DNA of 64,000 nucleotides from Cryptomeria japonica (Eukaryota; Streptophyta; Pinopsida; Cupressales; Cupressaceae): the NCBI RefSeq assembly GCF_030272615.1, contig NC_081406.1:238750422-238814421 (forward strand), read 5' to 3'. Shown here piece after piece: positions 60,441-64,000 of the stretch. Below the pieces are notes generated by a model. That model made no database searches. It was not told the origin of the DNA and worked only from the letters and a program-made list of their open reading frames with translations. How positions within the stretch are numbered: position 1 is the stretch's first letter; the number at the start of each line of letters is the position of its first letter. A program made the translations under genes and the position numbers.

Positions 60441-60576
60441 GCAAGATCAAGGGGGGCCAAAAAGTGGCGATGTGAAAAAAATAGCCTTCTTCACTCGCCT
60501 AAAAACGTGAAAATCTGTGTTGACTTTTTGCTTGGCCTAGGTGTCAGTACACCTTGGCCTGGTAATTACTTATGCA

Positions 60577-60592
60577 AATCGGATATCCGATT
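60577..60592. repeat. Perfect 16-bp palindrome AATCGGATATCCGATT
   Basis: Exact palindrome. Near copies occur at 61097-61112 (one T for C) and 61187-61202 (AATCCGATATCCGGTT, itself nearly palindromic), bracketing the TA-rich tract. Confidence 0.9.
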
Positions 60593-60604
60593 GTTATTTG
60601 TAAT

Positions 60605-61075
60605 TTTAATTTTAAAAATATATTATATGTTACATATTATACAATATATAATCTATTATTATATTATATAGTATATATAATATAATAATGTAATATTATA
60701 TTATATTATATATATAATATAATATTATATTATATATAACATAATAATGTAATATTATATTATATTATATATTATTATAATATTATATTATATTATTATA
60801 ATATATTATAATATAATATAATATTATAATATAATATAATATTATATTATAATATAATATTATATTATATTATATTATATTATAATATAATATGATATTA
60901 TATAATATTATATATAATATTATATAATATAATATTATATTATATTATATTATATTATATTATATTATATTATATAATACAATACGTATTATATTATTGT
61001 ATATTATATATTATAATATATATAATATAATACAATACGTATTATATAATATATTATTATATTATATATGTTATT
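60605..61075. repeat. TA-rich (TATAT/AATAT) tract
   Basis: About 470 bp built almost wholly of TATTATAT, TAATAT and ATATAAT words, with two AATACAATACGTATTATA interruptions near 60975 and 61028. No coding content. Strong potential for strand slippage and cruciforms. Confidence 0.95.
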
Positions 61076-61136
61076 TAAAAATAATTTAAGTGTAAAAATC
61101 GGATATTCGATTTTCTGAGACTTTTATATTTTGACA

Positions 61137-61173
61137 GTGGCAGCCTGTGAGTTATTTTTAACTCACGGGCCAC
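61137..61173. repeat. GC-containing hairpin upstream of the six-exon gene
   Basis: GTGAGTTA, loop TTTT, TAACTCAC, extended outward by GTGGC...CC and GG...GCCAC with a small bulge. It sits between two of the ATCGGATATCCGAT-like motifs and about 240 bp before the ATG. Confidence 0.75.
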
Positions 61174-61408
61174 GCAATTTCATCACAATCCGATATCCGG
61201 TTTTTTGACAAAAAAATTGCTAAAAGATAGATTTAGAGGTAAGAATTTTATCGTTTTGAATCATTTTCATTCATTTTTTGTTAATGTTTATTTGATTTTT
61301 CATTGAAAATATGGTTTTTTTTATGGAAACTAGGTTTTTTTAAATCAAATACCTAATTGTTTAAGTTTGTTAACTAAATTTAATTGTTTACATTCAATTA
61401 GGTTAAAA

Positions 61409-63331
61409 ATGGGGGATAACAATGAAAACACTGACGAACAACAACTACAACAGCCAAACCCTGATTTGCCAAACCCCCCCTCAATTCAAGATTTGATTGC
61501 ACAAAATTTGAATGAATTGAGGGGGATTGCAGAAGTATATCATAGTATCCCTCATCTAAACCCAATGTTTGATCCTCTCACGTCGATCATAAAAAGTATG
61601 GAAACCATGACTGAGGAGCACGATGCCGCCCTTTTGTGGTGAGATTCTATGAGGGAGAAATATGCAGATGGCTTGTCGTATAAGGATATCAAGGATCTTG
61701 AGATATCCAAAGCCGAAATCGCCTCATTGTTTGTCAATCCTAGTACTGGTCAGCCCGTAGATCCCAAAAAAACAAAACTTTCTATTAAATGGTGCACAAA
61801 TGATGGGATTGTGAAAAACTTTTGGGATCATTGGTGGATGGTTTTCGACAAACCACCCAACAGCAATCTTGATATCCCCTTCTATTTTATAAAAAAATTG
61901 TATGCTGAGTTTGTTTTACACAAACATGTGAACTACTTTGACATCCAACCTTTCCAGGGTGTAGGTTTAGGTATGCCCCACAATAGACCTGGGGCAGTCA
62001 GAGTAGTCCAGGGCCCGTATGTCCCCCCTCCTCCTGTTGATCCCCCACCTGCAGTGCAACATCCTGATATCATTCATGAGGCGACTTCATGGACCATATC
62101 GGCTATTCACTCTTTGAGTTACCTTTTGGTTTCCCAGGCCTCGTCAGTAGCTCAGCCTACTATTGATGGTAGCAGTGCATCTGGTGGCGTTGACATGTCA
62201 TCCTCGGCTCCACACATATGCGTGCCCCATAGTTGTGTCATGTGTGGGCATGTATGCTTGGGTCCAGTAGGACAGCCCGTCAATCATCCTGTGGACAATG
62301 CAGATTATGAGGTGCATGAGATGCATGATGCACCAGATGTTATTACACAGAATAGAGGATACCCTAGGGAGTCCTCACATGCTAGAGGCAAGGAGGCACT
62401 GTCATCATACATTGATGATGTAGTGGTAAGATTTGTATTTTTACAGTTCATGTTATATTTTAATTAAATATTTATAAATTAGATAATATTAAGTACTAAT
62501 TTTTATTTACATGGTCTATTTAACAGTTGATGACCGAGGATGAGTTGAGACAGATTCAGGAGGGTACCTTGTCGGCCATTTCATTTGGCCTTGATAGCTT
62601 GATGGTACATATATTATTGCACCTAGTCGTTTGTATTTTATTGTACATACATGCTCATCATTTATATTGGTATTAATTAGATTATGTAGTAACTTGCATG
62701 TATATCTTATTTTACCCTTGTAGGGCACAAGTAGCATGAGTGTGGAGCAGTGTGATTTAGGATCTGGTAGTGTAGTTGGAGACAAGGGAAAGGTAATTGA
62801 ATGCAAATATGATTGAATGAATAGTTTAAATAACTTATAGTGATTATAAATGTCTAGACATAGATTGATAGTTTCATATACTTGTTGTGTATATATACAG
62901 AGAATCCTTGGCTTCACATCCTTGATGACTACACCCAGTATACCTGAAGAAGAAGAAGAGATGCCTTGAGTAGATGTGTGTTTATTTTATTTTTTGATTA
63001 GTAGATATAATTTGTTATTATCAGTGACAATTATATGCTAACTTGTATCAATGTCATATTTCTGAACATATGTAGGTCGTTTATGAAAATATTCAAAACA
63101 TACCTCCTCTACCGAAGACATACATCAAGAGTCCTGCAAAGCTGAAGAGAAAATGTGGAGATGAGGTAAACATGAATAGTTCAATTATAGTTCATTTTTA
63201 TGTTAACTTTTCAAATGTGAATTATATAATATAACTAATATTAATCGTGGTTTGTTTTTCTTGTGCAGGATCCTTCAGAGCCGAGCAGCGCGGTGAAGAG
63301 GATCGATTTTGATGATCCATCAGCAGCTTAG
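61409..63331 (+). pseudogene. Unidentified six-exon gene, two internal TGA codons
   Basis: Exons fit GT-AG introns at 61409-62425, 62527-62604, 62724-62792, 62901-62969, 63076-63165 and 63269-63331. Every exon is a multiple of three and every intron is phase 0, giving about 461 codons. It starts MGDNNENTDEQQLQQPNP. A globular region includes MREKYADGLSYKDIKDLEIS, SIKWCTNDGIVKNFWDHWWM and IPFYFIKKLYAEFVLHKHV. A proline-rich linker follows (VPPPPVDPPP), then a Cys-rich HICVPHSCVMCGHVC patch, an acidic region, and a basic/acidic C-terminus (KLKRKCGDE, SSAVKRIDFDDPSAA). TGA codons occur at 61640-61642 and at the end of exon 4 (62967-62969). Both could be CGA mutated at CpG, and the first also looks like a splice donor (GTG|GTGAGA). 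I do not recognise the family. It could be an accessory gene of a DNA transposon or a plant gene. Confidence 0.55.
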
Positions 63332-63599
63332 GATGTTATAGATAGTTTTGGGATGCTTACATGTCTAGTTGGCATGTATATTTTGTATATGGACATACAT
63401 TCACATATTTAGACATACATTTTGTTTCAGTTGGCATTTATGCCAAATTTGTGTATGGACATACATTTGTAATCATTTGACATTTTTATATATATAGAAG
63501 TTGATATTCGATCATATAAATTGTTGCTCATCTGTGCGTGGTGTTATCATGGAAATCTTTAATCTTCATTCCAATAATTAACAATGGTTAATAATGGCT
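63332..63599 (+). other. 3' untranslated region of the six-exon gene
   Basis: GTTGGCAT, TTTGTATATGGACATACATT and variants are repeated about three times (63364-63475). The TTTGTA/TTGTAA words suit plant far-upstream polyadenylation elements. Confidence 0.35.
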
Positions 63600-63838
63600 A
63601 TTTAATGAACAATACAATTCATTTCATTTTATTTCATCGTAAGTGTTGTTTTTATAATGAACAATATAATTCATTTAATGAACAATACAATACAATTCAT
63701 TTAATGAACAATACAATTTATGAACAATACAATTCATTTAATCAACAATATAATACAATTCATTCAATGAACAATACAATTCATTTAATAAACAATACAA
63801 TACAATTCATTTAATGAACAATACTTGATACAATTCAT
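63600..63838. repeat. AATGAACAATACAATTCATTT minisatellite
   Basis: A 20- to 27-bp unit built on GAACAATACAATTCATTTAA is repeated about nine times with internal ACAATACAAT slippage variants. Confidence 0.93.
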
Positions 63839-64000
63839 TATTACCCTATGCATGGTCCTATTTTGACCCCCACCTTAGTCGAATGCTCGGAGTTTTATTA
63901 GGGCAACAATTTTTTTGGTTGGCGAAAAAATCGTCAGTCTCACTCAATGGAATGTTCTCGCATGGCCGATTTCTCGTTCTGCTCGTTGCAATGACGAACC
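63839..64000. other. Unassigned window end
   Basis: TTTTGACCCCC at 63861-63871 is nearly the inverse of GGGGGCCAAAA at 60452-60462, on the far side of the six-exon gene. No other feature is seen. Confidence 0.35.

Overview
The window is nuclear DNA of a seed plant, most likely a conifer. The only recognisable host-type gene is a secreted polygalacturonase whose reading frame resembles the pollen polygalacturonases of the cypress family. Almost everything else is nested, decayed retrotransposon DNA, as expected of a gymnosperm intergenic region. The species is an inference and I cannot name it. Two runs of exactly 500 N (4888-5387, 54190-54689) are assembly gaps.

Layout. 1-3.3 kb: a decayed Ty3/gypsy-like gag/protease region split by a solo LTR with a perfect 5-bp target duplication. 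3.4-5.4 kb: AT-rich and CT-rich sequence, then a gap. 5.5-15.7 kb (unit A) and 16.0-44.2 kb (unit B): two direct tandem copies of one ~10-kb block made of a minus-strand Ty1/copia LTR+pol remnant, a plus-strand copia gag remnant, unassigned sequence, a CT microsatellite and AT-rich DNA. Unit B was later interrupted by an 8.1-kb LTR retrotransposon (17359-25458), by ~2 kb of sequence holding an LTR-like segment (30734-32769), and by a near full-length LINE of about 8.9 kb (35071-43966). 44.4-48.2 kb: a possible transit-peptide exon, an 86-bp minisatellite and an eight-exon polygalacturonase pseudogene. 48.3-50.9 kb: a third copy (C) of the same copia LTR/pol, starting ~100 bp after the polygalacturonase stop. 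50.9-54.2 kb: a different copia element (LTR-like region plus pol, minus strand) running into the second gap. 54.7-56.1 kb: nothing recognised. 56.1-56.9 kb: a second solo LTR. 57.1-60.2 kb: long LTR-like sequence with several tandem repeats, ending at a primer-binding-site-like motif. 60.5-63.9 kb: a TA-rich tract with palindromes, then an unidentified six-exon gene.

The most interesting objects are: (1) the 8.1-kb element, which has matching 1190-bp LTRs, a tRNA-Met primer site, a gag-like coiled-coil protein with five zinc knuckles, and a second ~1120-codon reading frame of unknown function instead of any pol gene; (2) the six-exon gene at 61409-63331, in which every intron is phase 0; (3) the polygalacturonase, which keeps its catalytic motifs but carries an in-frame stop and a frame-breaking internal deletion; (4) the LINE with ATGA-overlapping ORFs and an unusually long 3' region containing an extra reading frame.

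All coordinates, repeat periods and junctions were read by eye. Family assignments rest on motif recognition, not on a search.
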